NCBI GenBank assembly: GCA_030065915.1
Contig: JASJCQ010000003.1
Location: 186,001 to 250,000, forward strand
From: Woeseiaceae bacterium
GTDB taxonomy: Bacteria > Pseudomonadota > Gammaproteobacteria > Steroidobacterales > Woeseiaceae
Direction of reading: 5' to 3'
DNA: 64,000 nt
This document shows, one piece after another, positions 17,661-25,700 of the stretch. The notes below the pieces were generated by a model, which did no database searches, was not told the origin of the DNA, and worked only from the letters and a program-made list of their open reading frames with translations. Positions within the stretch are counted from its first letter, which is position 1, and the number at the start of each line of letters is the position of its first letter. The position numbers were made by a program, and so were the translations under genes.

Positions 17661-18371
17661 TCAACTCTTGCGACTTAGCCTTGTCAGGATTGCGAGCTGG
17701 CCCTGGACGGCGTCCTGAAAGGTCCCAACCTGCGAGAACTCGTACCAAGGTTCCAGAGACAGGTCGTAAAGTACTCTGGACCAGTTTGACGCGGTACTTT
17801 CGTCGAATCCGATCGCTTGGATCTCACACATAGTCGTGCGGCACTCGATGTGAAAGATTGAAAATTGGCTAGAGTCTGCATGACTGGAGATGAACTGTCT
17901 TAGCGCCTGCTCCATGAAAAACGACCAACTATCGTCGTAAGTCTCTTCCTCCAGGATCTCCCTGACAGCTCGTCTCTCGCCTGTGTCTTTGTCGGTGGTG
18001 AACTGACGCCCAATTAAGGTCGCATGAGCGTCGCTTACCGGAATTGGAGAGCGCTCGGGACTGTTGGTTGCTGTCGGCGCGGCGAGGGACTCGACTGGGC
18101 CGTTTTCAGTCAGTGGTTCCGGCTTTCCGGTATGAGTTCCATTGGGCGACGAGCGAGGTGTCTCACGCGGCTCGGATGTGGGCGCATTCGCATCCATCGC
18201 CAACTCGGAGTCTCTCGAGACAGGACTATTCGAAGAAACCGCTTGTTCTCTATCGGACCGGACCGGGAGTTTGGTTGAGTCATTGACGCCTCGTGCGAAC
18301 CATCCAATTGCCAAACCGGCAATCAGACCGAGAAGAAGATAAACCGTTCCTGCGCGCGTCGACGTGGTCAT
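17661..18371 (-). CDS. Hypothetical membrane-anchored protein with a Ser/Pro-rich linker
   Basis: A 236-residue protein of unknown family. Residues about 10-28 (VYLLLGLIAGLAIGWFARG) form one membrane helix. A low-complexity stretch rich in Ser, Pro, Thr and Asn follows to about residue 115, and then a folded C-terminal domain from SDAHATLIGRQFTTD. That domain has two cysteines in HIECRTTMCEIQAIG, placed to form a disulfide if it is periplasmic. The layout (anchor, flexible linker, small domain) fits a periplasmic protein tethered to the inner membrane. G+C is low: 28 of 60 bases in 17881-17940. Confidence 0.6.
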   Translation of the reverse strand: MTTSTRAGTVYLLLGLIAGLAIGWFARGVNDSTKLPVRSDREQAVSSNSPVSRDSELAMDANAPTSEPRETPRSSPNGTHTGKPEPLTENGPVESLAAPTATNSPERSPIPVSDAHATLIGRQFTTDKDTGERRAVREILEEETYDDSWSFFMEQALRQFISSHADSSQFSIFHIECRTTMCEIQAIGFDESTASNWSRVLYDLSLEPWYEFSQVGTFQDAVQGQLAILTRLSRKS

Positions 18372-18402
18372 CTAGGGAATGCTGCTGCGATTTCCGGAGC
18401 TC

Positions 18403-18432
18403 ATGCTTTGGGTCAAGAGCTGGCAGTCTAAC
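18403..18432. repeat. Degenerate dispersed repeat, copy 4
   Basis: ATGCTTTGGGTCAAGAGCTG then GCAGTCTAAC, with the second half CGGCCATAAGCGGACGCC at 18457-18474. Same word order as copies 2 and 3. Confidence 0.5.
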
Positions 18433-18494
18433 TCAGATCGCTCGATCAGCGGCTCACGGCCATAAGCGGACGCCCGTGACCCAACCAACTTCGA

Positions 18495-18812
18495 CTACCG
18501 GACTATTGAAACGAATACGACTGCGTAGGGCATGAGTATTGCCAGGTGGACAAACCATCCGTCAAAAAAGGGAATTCGGCGCTTCTCCAACAACCTCAAT
18601 CTGATCAGCCTCACAAGGGCGAAGCAGGGTAGCAGCGTCGGCACGAACACCAGTGGCACTCCGTACTCTGCGACGAAGGCTGACAATGAGCTGGAGGTTC
18701 GGTTGGCAAAGGCGTAGAGAAACGCGCAAAACGATAAGAGAAACACTGAACTCGACGCCAAACTGAGCACCCTATGTTCCGCCTTGCGCTGTGGTGGAGT
18801 TGTCCCAGCCAT
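18495..18812 (-). CDS. Hypothetical small membrane protein
   Basis: A 105-residue protein with three hydrophobic segments: residues about 17-36 (LSLASSSVFLLSFCAFLYAF), 46-68 (VAEYGVPLVFVPTLLPCFAL) and 85-104 (WFVHLAILMPYAVVFVSIV). A basic loop (RLIRLRLLEKRR) lies between the second and third. No family is recognised. It is the first of the four small unknown minus-strand genes, and the degenerate repeat lies both upstream and downstream of it. Confidence 0.55.
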   Translation of the reverse strand: MAGTTPPQRKAEHRVLSLASSSVFLLSFCAFLYAFANRTSSSLSAFVAEYGVPLVFVPTLLPCFALVRLIRLRLLEKRRIPFFDGWFVHLAILMPYAVVFVSIVR

Positions 18813-18838
18813 AAGTACCTTAACGTCACGAGCGGCCG

Positions 18839-18859
18839 GAACGGGTCATTAGCGGAAAT
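18839..18859. repeat. Degenerate dispersed repeat, partial copy 5
   Basis: GAACGGGTCATTAGCGGAAA, preceded by AGCGGCC at 18831-18837. This is the weakest copy and marks the right end of the block. Confidence 0.35.
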
Positions 18860-18964
18860 TGTAGCCCGAAGCGCCGAAGAGGCTTCTTCCGGTCGCTCGC
18901 AGACACGAACGGAGATCCATACTTCAGCGATAGATTGTGTGAAAGCGACTCAACCACCTTCTGA

Positions 18965-19417
18965 CTAACGTAAGGGCTTGCGAAAGCAGATCTGTCTTTC
19001 TACCTCGTCGAAACCCGATGCCAGGTGCGCGCGCAGGCTCACGTTGTTGTCGATCTCCGTATCGCTGGCGAGCTCTGTGAAACCGTTGTCCAGCGCCCAT
19101 CGTTCGACAGCCTGCAACAACTGCGCGCCCAACCCGGTTCCTCGGACATCGGGATCCACGTACCAGCCCTCGAGGTAGGCCACGGGCGTAGAGACGCAGC
19201 CTTCCGCGTAGTTGCGTGACCCGATCTCGGCGAAACCCGCCAGTGATCCGTTGCCCCGGTCCGCGACAAATACGGCGACGCCAACGTAAGACGTGCCTCC
19301 GCTGTCAGCCGCATCAAACCAGTCGTCAATTTCTTTCGGATCCGGGCTCGAATACAGCGCTGACCTCATTCGACCCCATTCATCGCGATCCGTGTCAGCG
19401 ACAGCTCGGATTTCCAT
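18965..19417 (-). CDS. GNAT acetyltransferase, aminoglycoside 6'-N-acetyltransferase-like
   Basis: A GNAT enzyme of about 150 residues. The acetyl-CoA loop is in YVDPDVRGTGLGAQLLQAVE, preceded by the LEGWYV strand, and the C-terminal part ELASDTEIDNNVSLRAHLAS ending in GFDEVERQICFRK matches the AAC(6')-I branch closely. Chromosomal members of that branch can acetylate aminoglycosides, but many act on other amines, so resistance is a possibility and not a conclusion. I chose ATG 19417 (MEIRAV), which lies eight bases after the SMR stop; ATGs at 19453 and 19468 inside the SMR gene are alternatives. It forms a probable operon with the SMR gene. Confidence 0.75.
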   Translation of the reverse strand: MEIRAVADTDRDEWGRMRSALYSSPDPKEIDDWFDAADSGGTSYVGVAVFVADRGNGSLAGFAEIGSRNYAEGCVSTPVAYLEGWYVDPDVRGTGLGAQLLQAVERWALDNGFTELASDTEIDNNVSLRAHLASGFDEVERQICFRKPLR

Positions 19418-19424
19418 GTTGGTG

Positions 19425-19754
19425 TCAGTGAACAACGGTTTTGGAGAAGACATTGATGACGACAACACCCGATACGATCATCGCCATACCAAGGATCGCC
19501 GGAAAGTCCGGAACCTGTTTGAATGTGAACGCGGCGACGACAGTGACGAGGACAATGCCCAACCCCGCCCAGATGGCGTAGGTAATCCCGACGGGGAGTT
19601 CTTTCAGGACCAGCGACAGCAGGTAAAAGGCGGCGCTGTAACCAGCGACAACAATGCCGCTCGGGATCAGTTTCGTAAATCCCTCCGAGGCCTTCAGCGC
19701 GTTGGTCGCGATCACCTCCGCGATGATCGCAATGGCAAGGTATGCATAGGTCAT
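19425..19754 (-). CDS. Small multidrug resistance (SMR) family transporter, EmrE/SugE-like
   Basis: A 109-residue four-helix membrane protein. ATG 19754 is preceded by GGTGGAGG at a five-base spacing, which fixes the start and gives the usual SMR length. The conserved glutamate is Glu13 in YAYLAIAIIAEVIATNALK, and the third and fourth helices contain VGITYAIWAGLGIVLVTV, the most typical SMR block. SMR dimers export cationic compounds, or guanidinium in the Gdx branch, in exchange for protons. The YAIWAGLG sequence fits the EmrE (Qac) branch better than Gdx. It lies directly upstream of the acetyltransferase. Confidence 0.92.
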   Translation of the reverse strand: MTYAYLAIAIIAEVIATNALKASEGFTKLIPSGIVVAGYSAAFYLLSLVLKELPVGITYAIWAGLGIVLVTVVAAFTFKQVPDFPAILGMAMIVSGVVVINVFSKTVVH

Positions 19755-19806
19755 GACAGCCTCCACCCCGGACGAAGAGATCACGTTAGCACGGTTTTGC
19801 TATATC

Positions 19807-20211
19807 CTAGCTTGACGTTTCGGTATCACCGCCTTCCTGACGCCAGACTGCGAACGTGTAGCCGAGATAGAACAACAGCCCCAGCGAAGAGAGAAAGAAG
19901 ACGTACAAGAGATTGATGTGCACCGGCGGCGAGTGCATCACAGTCATCGCCAACAATACGACAAGGCACGCGCTGAAGACGAAGGAAATCAGCACACCGA
20001 TCAACCTCGCAAACGTCTTACTGAGATTCATCGACCCGATCGTCACGATTCCGAAAACGACGAGCCACACCGGGTACTGCCACGGGTAAGGTTGGGGCGC
20101 GGCCTCTGACCCCTGCCTGGATAAGTAGTCGTTTGGCTCGGTGGCGCTAACGGCTATGAAGAGCACAAGCCCGGTGAGCGCAACGAGCAGTAGGGTTGTT
20201 TGCCTGTTCAT
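19807..20211 (-). CDS. Hypothetical membrane protein
   Basis: A 134-residue protein of unknown family with four hydrophobic segments: residues about 6-23 (TLLLVALTGLVLFIAVSA), 43-62 (WQYPVWLVVFGIVTIGSM), 68-92 (RLIGVLISFVFSACLVVLLA) and 99-121 (NLLYVFFLSSLGLLFYLGYT). The second segment follows a proline-rich loop (AAPQPYPWQYP). Its upstream side is the 126-bp tandem repeat array, so any promoter of its own must lie in or next to that array. Confidence 0.6.
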   Translation of the reverse strand: MNRQTTLLLVALTGLVLFIAVSATEPNDYLSRQGSEAAPQPYPWQYPVWLVVFGIVTIGSMNLSKTFARLIGVLISFVFSACLVVLLAMTVMHSPPVHINLLYVFFLSSLGLLFYLGYTFAVWRQEGGDTETSS

Positions 20212-20227
20212 TCTGAATTGTCTACCG

Positions 20228-20648
20228 CCTGAGCCGATTTATGACGACGCATCGCGCCGGCTGGACATCCATGACGTTGAAGACGAGCCAGGTGGTGCGA
20301 GGCAAGGCATAAATCGGGGAAGGCGCGCAGCGTACCCTTAGGTACGTGAGCAACCTGAGCCGATTTGTAACGCCGCCTCGCGCCGGCTGGACATCCATGA
20401 CGTTGAAGACGAGCCAGGTGGTGCGAGGCAAGGCATAAAATGACGAAAGCGCGCAGCGTACCCCATGGTACGTGAGCAGCTTGAGTCATTTTATAACGCA
20501 GCCTCGCGCCGGCTGGACCCCTGAGACGTTGAAGACGAGCCAGGTGGTGCGAGGCTAGGCATAAATCGGGGAAGGCGCGCAGCGTACCCTTAGGTACGTG
20601 AGCAGCCTGAGCCGATTTATAACGACGCCTCACGCCAGCTGGATCTCT
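20228..20648. repeat. 126-bp tandem direct repeat array, 3.3 copies, with internal imperfect palindrome
   Basis: Copies begin at 20228, 20354, 20480 and 20606 (the last one partial, about 40 bases), giving an exact period of 126. Each full unit holds a long imperfect palindrome centred on GTACC-4 bases-GGTAC, with outer arms GTGCGAGGC and GCCTCGCGCC. Copies differ in a coordinated way: where the left arm reads AAATCGG the right arm reads CCGATTT (first and third hairpins), and where the left arm reads AAAATGAC the right arm reads GTCATTTT (second hairpin). AGGC/GCCT likewise changes to AAGC/GCTT. The rest of the unit (GGCTGGACATCCATGACG, then TTGAAGACGAGCCAGG) is nearly invariant. No gene product is likely; the array fills the gap between the HNH gene and the next gene. 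Confidence 0.93.
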
Positions 20649-20652
20649 TCAA

Positions 20653-21306
20653 CTAATCGTGGAAATGGACGTCGATGATTTCCTGGCCATTACTCAAGTG
20701 ATCCGTCACCCGCGCATGCAGCGGACTCGAGCGCGGAATGTGCGCGAGCAGATACTGCATCTGGTCCGCCAGGACGCGGCGCCCTTTCAGGTAAATGTAC
20801 TCGGCATAGGTCGGCGTAAACGGGACGGCAATGAGCTGCATGGCCGCCTGCTCGGGCGTGCGGCCGCCCTTGTAGTTGTTGCAGCGACGGCAAGCTGTTG
20901 CAACGTTGGTCCACCGGTCCAGCCCGCCATGCGAGACCGGCGTGATGTGATCGCGTGTCAGGTCGCGTGTCGGAAACCGGTTGCCACAGTACAGGCACAG
21001 GTTGCCGTCGCGCTTGAACAGCGTGCGGTTGTTCAGCGGAGGAACGTACTTGTCGCGATTTCGCGAGAGACTCTGGCTGGTGCCGTGCGTGGCGATGATG
21101 GAGTTGACCTCGACACGGCTCCGGTCGCCGGTCAGGCTGCAGTAGCCGCCGAAGACCGTGTAGAGCATCGTGCCGCAGTCATAGGCGACCTGATCTGAAT
21201 GGTAGAGACGCACCGCCTCGCGGTAGTCGATCCATTCGAGCGGCATTCCGGCGACATCCGTTCGCAACACCTGCTGCGAAATATCGGAGGCGATTCCAGC
21301 GAGCAT
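20653..21306 (-). CDS. HNH endonuclease family protein
   Basis: A 217-residue protein. ATG 21306 is chosen because GAGGT lies six bases upstream; a longer form from 21408 adds 34 residues unlike the family. The C-terminal half has the HNH core: CLYCGNRF, then LTRDHITPVSHGGLDRWTNV, then ACRRCNNYKGGRTPEQA, so four cysteines bind a structural zinc and the DH and N residues form the metal-dependent nuclease site. The N-terminal half (MPLEWIDYREAVRLY) is typical of the chromosomal HNH family that is common in proteobacteria and whose role is not established. It is not accompanied by a methyltransferase. Confidence 0.88.
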   Translation of the reverse strand: MLAGIASDISQQVLRTDVAGMPLEWIDYREAVRLYHSDQVAYDCGTMLYTVFGGYCSLTGDRSRVEVNSIIATHGTSQSLSRNRDKYVPPLNNRTLFKRDGNLCLYCGNRFPTRDLTRDHITPVSHGGLDRWTNVATACRRCNNYKGGRTPEQAAMQLIAVPFTPTYAEYIYLKGRRVLADQMQYLLAHIPRSSPLHARVTDHLSNGQEIIDVHFHD

Positions 21307-21470
21307 AGACACACCTCGTTGCATCCATTGCAGCCGGTCGTAGCCGACCACTTGTCCGTAGTGTGCAGGACCGCGAGAAAAAATCAACAGCCCCTTTTTC
21401 CGGGACAAACATATTCAAGTTGTTTTACAACGAGATGAAACCTGCGAACAGCTGATGTTCAGGCAGAACG

Positions 21471-21495
21471 AAAAAGCGGCCCGGCGGCCGCTTTT
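21471..21495 (-). terminator. Rho-independent terminator after pntAB
   Basis: On the minus strand AAAAGCGGCCG, loop, CGGCCGCTTTTT: a ten-base stem (AAAGCGGCC/GGCCGCTTT) with a T-run, 27 bases beyond the pntB stop. Confidence 0.88.
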
Positions 21496-21521
21496 GAATC
21501 ATTGCTCGATTGCGAACAGGA

Positions 21522-22925
21522 TCAGGTCAGGTCTTTCAGTACCTGGTCCAGCGTCTCTTTCGCATCGCCAAACAGCATGCGCGTGTTCTCCTTGAAGAAC
21601 AGCGGATTCTGGACGCCAGCATAGCCGGTCGCCATGCTGCGCTTCAGCACGATTGTCGTCTTTCCCTTCCAGCATTCGAGCACCGGCATGCCGGCGATCG
21701 GGCTGTCGGGCTCATCCTGGGCGGACGGGTTGACGATGTCGTTCGCACCGATGACGACAGAGACGTCGACGTCCGGGAAGTCATCGTTGATCTCGTCCAT
21801 CTCGTAAACGATGTCGTAGGGCACCTTCGCCTCGGCCAGCAACACGTTCATGTGGCCCGGCATACGGCCCGCGACCGGATGGATGCCGAAGCGCACGTTC
21901 ACCTTTTTGGCCCTGAGCGCCTTGGTGATTTCGTAAACCGTGTGCTGTGCCTGCGCGACCGCCATACCGTAGCCCGGGATGATCATCACTTCTTTGGCGC
22001 CCGCCAACATCGACGCTGTTTCGTCGGGATTAACGGAGACGATCTCACCGTCCTGCTCGCCACCCGACGCTGACGTGCCACCGCCGGTACCGAAGCCGCC
22101 GGCGATCACGTTCAGGAACTTGCGGTTCATCGCACGACACATGATGTAAGACAGGATCGCGCCACTGGAGCCTACCAGCGCCCCGGTGACGATCAGCAGG
22201 TCGTTCGACAGCATGAAACCGGTGGCGGATGCCGCCCATCCCGAGTAGCTGTTCAACATCGAGACGACGACCGGCATGTCGGCACCGCCGATGGCCATGA
22301 CCATGTGGATGCCGAACAGCAGCGCGAGCACCGTCATTATAATCAGTGGCTGCATTCCACCGCCCGCCGCCGCCTGGATGACGAACTCGCGCCCGAACCA
22401 GATCGCGCCCAGCAGCAGAAGGAGATTCAGCCAGTGTCTCGCCGGCAACAGCATCGGCGATCCACCGATGCGCCCGGACAGTTTGCCGAACGCGATGACG
22501 GAACCCGAGAACGTGACGGCACCGATTAGGATGCCAATGTAGATCTCGATGTTATGGATCGTCTTCTCGACGCCGGTGTAGGACGAGTTCGGGTCCATGA
22601 AGCTCGCAAAGCCGACGAATACGGCCGCCGCACCGACGAGGCTGTGCAAAATCGCAACGAGTTCCGGCATCTGCGTCATTTGCACGCGTCGTGCGAGCAG
22701 CAGACCAATCGTGGCACCGATCAGGAGAGCACCCAGCAAGAGGCCGTAGTTCTTCGTTACGACACCAAAGATCGTGGCGAGCAACGCGATGGCCATGCCG
22801 GTGATGCCGTACCAGTTACCGCGTCGCGCAGTCTCCTGGTTCGACAGCCCGCCGAGGGCCAGGATAAAAAGAATGGTTGCCGCGATATACGCCGCGGTGA
22901 TCGTTCCTGCGTTAAGGCTCAGCAT
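21522..22925 (-). CDS. pntB: NAD(P) transhydrogenase subunit beta
   Basis: A 467-residue inner-membrane subunit of the proton-translocating transhydrogenase, which uses the proton gradient to reduce NADP+ with NADH. The N-terminal 270 residues hold about eight to nine membrane helices (for example [16 protein letters not shown] and [17 protein letters not shown]). The C-terminal NADP(H)-binding domain III follows: [20 protein letters not shown], then [20 protein letters not shown] and [20 protein letters not shown], all family signatures. Length matches the enterobacterial protein. It is downstream of pntA by seven bases and ends in a strong terminator. Confidence 0.98.
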   Translation of the reverse strand: MLSLNAGTITAAYIAATILFILALGGLSNQETARRGNWYGITGMAIALLATIFGVVTKNYGLLLGALLIGATIGLLLARRVQMTQMPELVAILHSLVGAAAVFVGFASFMDPNSSYTGVEKTIHNIEIYIGILIGAVTFSGSVIAFGKLSGRIGGSPMLLPARHWLNLLLLLGAIWFGREFVIQAAAGGGMQPLIIMTVLALLFGIHMVMAIGGADMPVVVSMLNSYSGWAASATGFMLSNDLLIVTGALVGSSGAILSYIMCRAMNRKFLNVIAGGFGTGGGTSASGGEQDGEIVSVNPDETASMLAGAKEVMIIPGYGMAVAQAQHTVYEITKALRAKKVNVRFGIHPVAGRMPGHMNVLLAEAKVPYDIVYEMDEINDDFPDVDVSVVIGANDIVNPSAQDEPDSPIAGMPVLECWKGKTTIVLKRSMATGYAGVQNPLFFKENTRMLFGDAKETLDQVLKDLT

Positions 22926-22932
22926 GTCGACC

Positions 22933-24471
22933 TCACTTCCTGAACATGTCGAGCATGCGGCGCGTCACCGCGAAGCCGCCTGCGATGTTGATACTTGTTA
23001 TAAGCACGGTCACGACGGCGATCCACATGATCACCGGATCATCCGAACTGATCTGCAACAACGCGCCGATAATGATGATGCTCGATATCGCGTTGGTCAC
23101 GCTCATCAGCGGCGTGTGCAGGGCTGCCGTCACGTTCCAGATCACCATGTAGCCGACGAAACACGCGAGCACGAAGACCGTGAAGTGAGCCATGAACGAC
23201 GGTGGCGCGACCGCGCCGAGGCCCAGCAGTGCGAGGCCGCCGATCGCCATCGCGATCAACGGACCGGCGAACGAACGCTTCTCTTCTTCTTTCTCGACGG
23301 GAGCCGGAGCCGGTTCTGCCTGCTGCGGCGCAGCCGATAGCTTCGGAGCCGGCGGCGGCCAGGTCGTCTCACCGTTGTGGCAAATCGTTGCGCCACGGAT
23401 GACCTCGTCTTCCATGTCGACATTGATGTTGCCGTCTTTTTCGGGCGTCAGGTCGGTCAGCAGGTGGCGCAGGTTGGTCGCGTACAGTTGGCTCGACTGG
23501 GCGGCGAGTCGGCTCGGCAGGTCCGTGTAGCCTATGATCGTGACACCATGGCGCTTAACAACCTCGTTTTTCTCCGTGAGTTCGCAGTTACCGCCCTGTT
23601 CGGCCGCAAGGTCGACGATGACACTGCCGTCCTTCATCGACTCGACCATCTCGGCCGTGATCAGTTTGGGCGCCGGCTTGCCGGGAATCAGCGCCGTCGT
23701 GATGATGATGTCCACTTCCTCGGCCTGCTCGGCGAACAGGGCCATCTCGGCCTTGATGAACTCTTCGCTCATGACCTTGGCGTAACCGCCCTCACCGGCG
23801 CCGTCTTCCTCGTCTTCGAAATCGAGCATGAGGAACTCTGCGTCCATGCTCTCGACCTGCTCCTTGACCTCCGGGCGGGTATCGAACGCGCGCACGATGG
23901 CGCCGAGGCTCTTGGCCGCACCGATCGCGGCGAGGCCGGCGACGCCTGCACCGATGACCATTACCTTGGCCGGCGGGATCTTGCCGGCGGCCGTGATCTG
24001 GCCCGTGAAGAACCGTCCGAAATGCTGTGCGGCCTCGACGACGGCACGGTAGCCACCGATGTTCGCCATTGAACTCAGCGCGTCCATCTTCTGAGCGCGG
24101 GAAATACGCGGGACGCTGTCCATCGCCATGACCGTGGCACCGGTTGCCGTCAGCTGCTCCAGCAACGGGGTGTTCTGGCCGGGCCAGACAAAGCTGATCA
24201 GCGTCTGGCTGGCTTTGAGCCTGGCGGCCTCTTGTTCTTCGGGTGCCCGGACTTTGAGGATGATGTCAGAGTCGCTCCAGATGCTGTCTGCCGAGGTGGC
24301 TATGTCGCATCCGGCAGCCTTGTAGGCATCGTCGGAGAAGCTGGCCGAATCGCCGGCACCGCTCTCGACGGTGACGGTGAATCCGAGTTTCATCAGTTGG
24401 GCGGCAACATCTGGTGTCGTGGCGACACGTTTCTCGTCTGCGTGTAGCTCTCTCGGCACGCCGATCTTCAT
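22933..24471 (-). CDS. pntA: NAD(P) transhydrogenase subunit alpha (fused alpha-1/alpha-2 form)
   Basis: A 512-residue subunit carrying the NAD(H)-binding domain I and, at its C-terminus, membrane helices. The AlaDH/PNT N-domain opens with [19 protein letters not shown]; the Rossmann region has [20 protein letters not shown] and the [14 protein letters not shown] loop. A Pro/Ala/Glu-rich linker (residues about 375-400) leads into about four helices ([35 protein letters not shown] and on). Alphaproteobacteria and some others split these parts into PntAA and PntAB; here they are fused as in E. coli. Overlap with pntB in function and seven-base spacing indicate one operon. Confidence 0.98.
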   Translation of the reverse strand: MKIGVPRELHADEKRVATTPDVAAQLMKLGFTVTVESGAGDSASFSDDAYKAAGCDIATSADSIWSDSDIILKVRAPEEQEAARLKASQTLISFVWPGQNTPLLEQLTATGATVMAMDSVPRISRAQKMDALSSMANIGGYRAVVEAAQHFGRFFTGQITAAGKIPPAKVMVIGAGVAGLAAIGAAKSLGAIVRAFDTRPEVKEQVESMDAEFLMLDFEDEEDGAGEGGYAKVMSEEFIKAEMALFAEQAEEVDIIITTALIPGKPAPKLITAEMVESMKDGSVIVDLAAEQGGNCELTEKNEVVKRHGVTIIGYTDLPSRLAAQSSQLYATNLRHLLTDLTPEKDGNINVDMEDEVIRGATICHNGETTWPPPAPKLSAAPQQAEPAPAPVEKEEEKRSFAGPLIAMAIGGLALLGLGAVAPPSFMAHFTVFVLACFVGYMVIWNVTAALHTPLMSVTNAISSIIIIGALLQISSDDPVIMWIAVVTVLITSINIAGGFAVTRRMLDMFRK

Positions 24472-24618
24472 GGGATTTCTCCGGTTCTTATGGCCGTCGC
24501 CTGGCAGGCGCCGGCGTTCTTACTGCGCGAGACTGTAGCAGTATCTGCTCATCTATCCCACAGCTTGAGGGCCCCGGAGGCGATTACAGGCGTAAGGAAT
24601 TACACCTACCCGAACGTG

Positions 24619-25119
24619 TCAGCGACGGCGATCGGTCTTCTGTGCGCGGTCCCTTGCGGGGCGGACGGCGCGGTCACGCTTCTGGCGAAGACGTTCTCGC
24701 ATGGCGGCCCGTTCTTCCGGGCTCATGTTCTGGTAGCGATCCCTGAGTTGCTTGCGCCGCTCCCGGTTCATCTGCTTGAACTTGCGATAGTTGTCGCGGA
24801 TGCGGCTTTGTTGCTCGGGAGACAGCTGTCGATAGATCTCGTAGCGCTCGCGAATCAGTGCGCGACGCTCGTCGCTCAGATTACGCCACTGCGCGAAACG
24901 TCGTTTGGCCGCGTCGCGTTCACTGGCCGACATCGCAGACCAGCGTTGCGCTCCGGTGGCAAGTCGCTGCTGACGATCGGCCGGCAGCTGGTCCCAGCCA
25001 TCTGCAAAGGCGTTAAGAACCTGTTGCTGCTCATCGGAGAGACTGTCCCAGGTCACGCCATCCGCATGCGCAACACCGCAGACGAACGCAATCAACACTA
25101 TCAGCCATCTAACCTTCAT
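24619..25119 (-). CDS. DUF3106 domain protein
   Basis: A 166-residue secreted, highly basic helical protein. ATG 25119 gives a clean signal peptide (MKVRWLIVLIAFVCGVAHA). The mature part is a series of helices with the repeated theme LSxEQQxxRxxY, such as LSDERRALIRERYEIYRQLS and LSPEQQSRIRDNYRKFKQMN and then MSPEERAAMRERLRQKRDR, ending in an Arg/Lys-rich tail. DUF3106 proteins of this kind lie next to ECF sigma and DUF3619 genes in many beta- and gammaproteobacteria, resemble periplasmic metal-sensing CpxP/ZraP-like helical proteins in composition, and have no proven role. It is the last gene of the sigma operon and overlaps the previous gene by 11 bases. Confidence 0.85.
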   Translation of the reverse strand: MKVRWLIVLIAFVCGVAHADGVTWDSLSDEQQQVLNAFADGWDQLPADRQQRLATGAQRWSAMSASERDAAKRRFAQWRNLSDERRALIRERYEIYRQLSPEQQSRIRDNYRKFKQMNRERRKQLRDRYQNMSPEERAAMRERLRQKRDRAVRPARDRAQKTDRRR

Positions 25120-25342
25120 TTTCTGTCTCCGGCGCACCTTCGTCCGTTTCTTCGGAAGGTGCCTCCTTACGTTCAACCATGACCACTTCGTCGAGCACTT
25201 GCCATTCCTCGTCAGACCCTTCCCAGCTACCGAGGTATTCGAGGAACTCCATGTCCGTCACGGCTTCCTCCTCATCGTCAGCCAGCGCCGGTGCACACGC
25301 GGCAATCATCGCGACGGTCAGGACTGCACGTTGGTCAGCCAA
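25109..25342 (-). CDS. Small acidic secreted protein of the sigma/DUF3619 operon
   Basis: A 77-residue protein starting at TTG 25342, which overlaps the stop of the DUF3619 gene. The start choice rests on the signal peptide it creates (ADQRAVLTVAMIAACAPALA, cleavage before DDEEE); the first ATG (25309) would leave only a ten-residue hydrophobic leader. The mature part is strongly acidic and contains EFLEYLGSWEGSDEEW, a block I associate with small proteins in this operon type. It overlaps DUF3106 by 11 bases. The arrangement of overlapping stops and starts across four genes indicates one tightly coupled operon. Confidence 0.6.
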   Translation of the reverse strand: MADQRAVLTVAMIAACAPALADDEEEAVTDMEFLEYLGSWEGSDEEWQVLDEVVMVERKEAPSEETDEGAPETENEG

Positions 25343-25700
25343 CGCTGTCCCCGTTGCCAGTCTCGGCAAGGTCGATCCAGTCGTAGAACTCGAGATCCTC
25401 CAACATCTCGAGATTGTCCTCACTCAGGAGTATCTCCATATCGACCGTCGATGCGTCCGCGGGCGTCTCGATAATGGCCGGGGACTGCATTAACAGGACA
25501 GCAACGGCGGCAGCCGTCGCGAGCCCGCCAACCGGCGCCCACCGAAGCAGCGGCGGCAACCGTCGCGGCGATTTCTCGACGGCCGCATGTCTTGCCTGGT
25601 TCAGGCGCGACAGGGTCGCTGCATCGAGACTGTCGACACTGTCGTCGAACAGCTGCTTCGCGCGTTTCTCAAATGCGTCGTTTGCGTCGTTCACTGCCAA
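25335..25700 (-). CDS. DUF3619 family membrane protein, probable anti-sigma partner
   Basis: A 121-residue protein. The N-terminal helical part (KRAKQLFDDSVDSLDAATLS then RLNQARHAAVE) is cytoplasmic, followed by a membrane helix (VGGLATAAAVAVLLMQ, residues about 56-73) and an acidic C-terminal tail ending EDLEFYDWIDLAETG. DUF3619 proteins accompany ECF sigma factors and look like membrane-bound anti-sigma factors, though this has not been shown for them as far as I know. It overlaps the sigma gene by ten bases and the following small gene by a few. Confidence 0.8.
   Translation of the reverse strand: MAVNDANDAFEKRAKQLFDDSVDSLDAATLSRLNQARHAAVEKSPRRLPPLLRWAPVGGLATAAAVAVLLMQSPAIIETPADASTVDMEILLSEDNLEMLEDLEFYDWIDLAETGNGDSVG

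Noticed and set aside
16382..18964. Integron cassette array
   Set aside because: The gaps contain hairpin-forming repeats of suitable size, but I could not find the RYYYAAC/GTTRRRY core sites at matching ends, and no integrase gene is present.
20208..20633. Open frame with three near-identical 42-residue units across the repeat array
   Set aside because: A period of 126 is divisible by three, so a frame stays open by chance; the palindromic DNA pattern with paired changes explains the sequence, and the peptide has no signal, fold or ribosome site.
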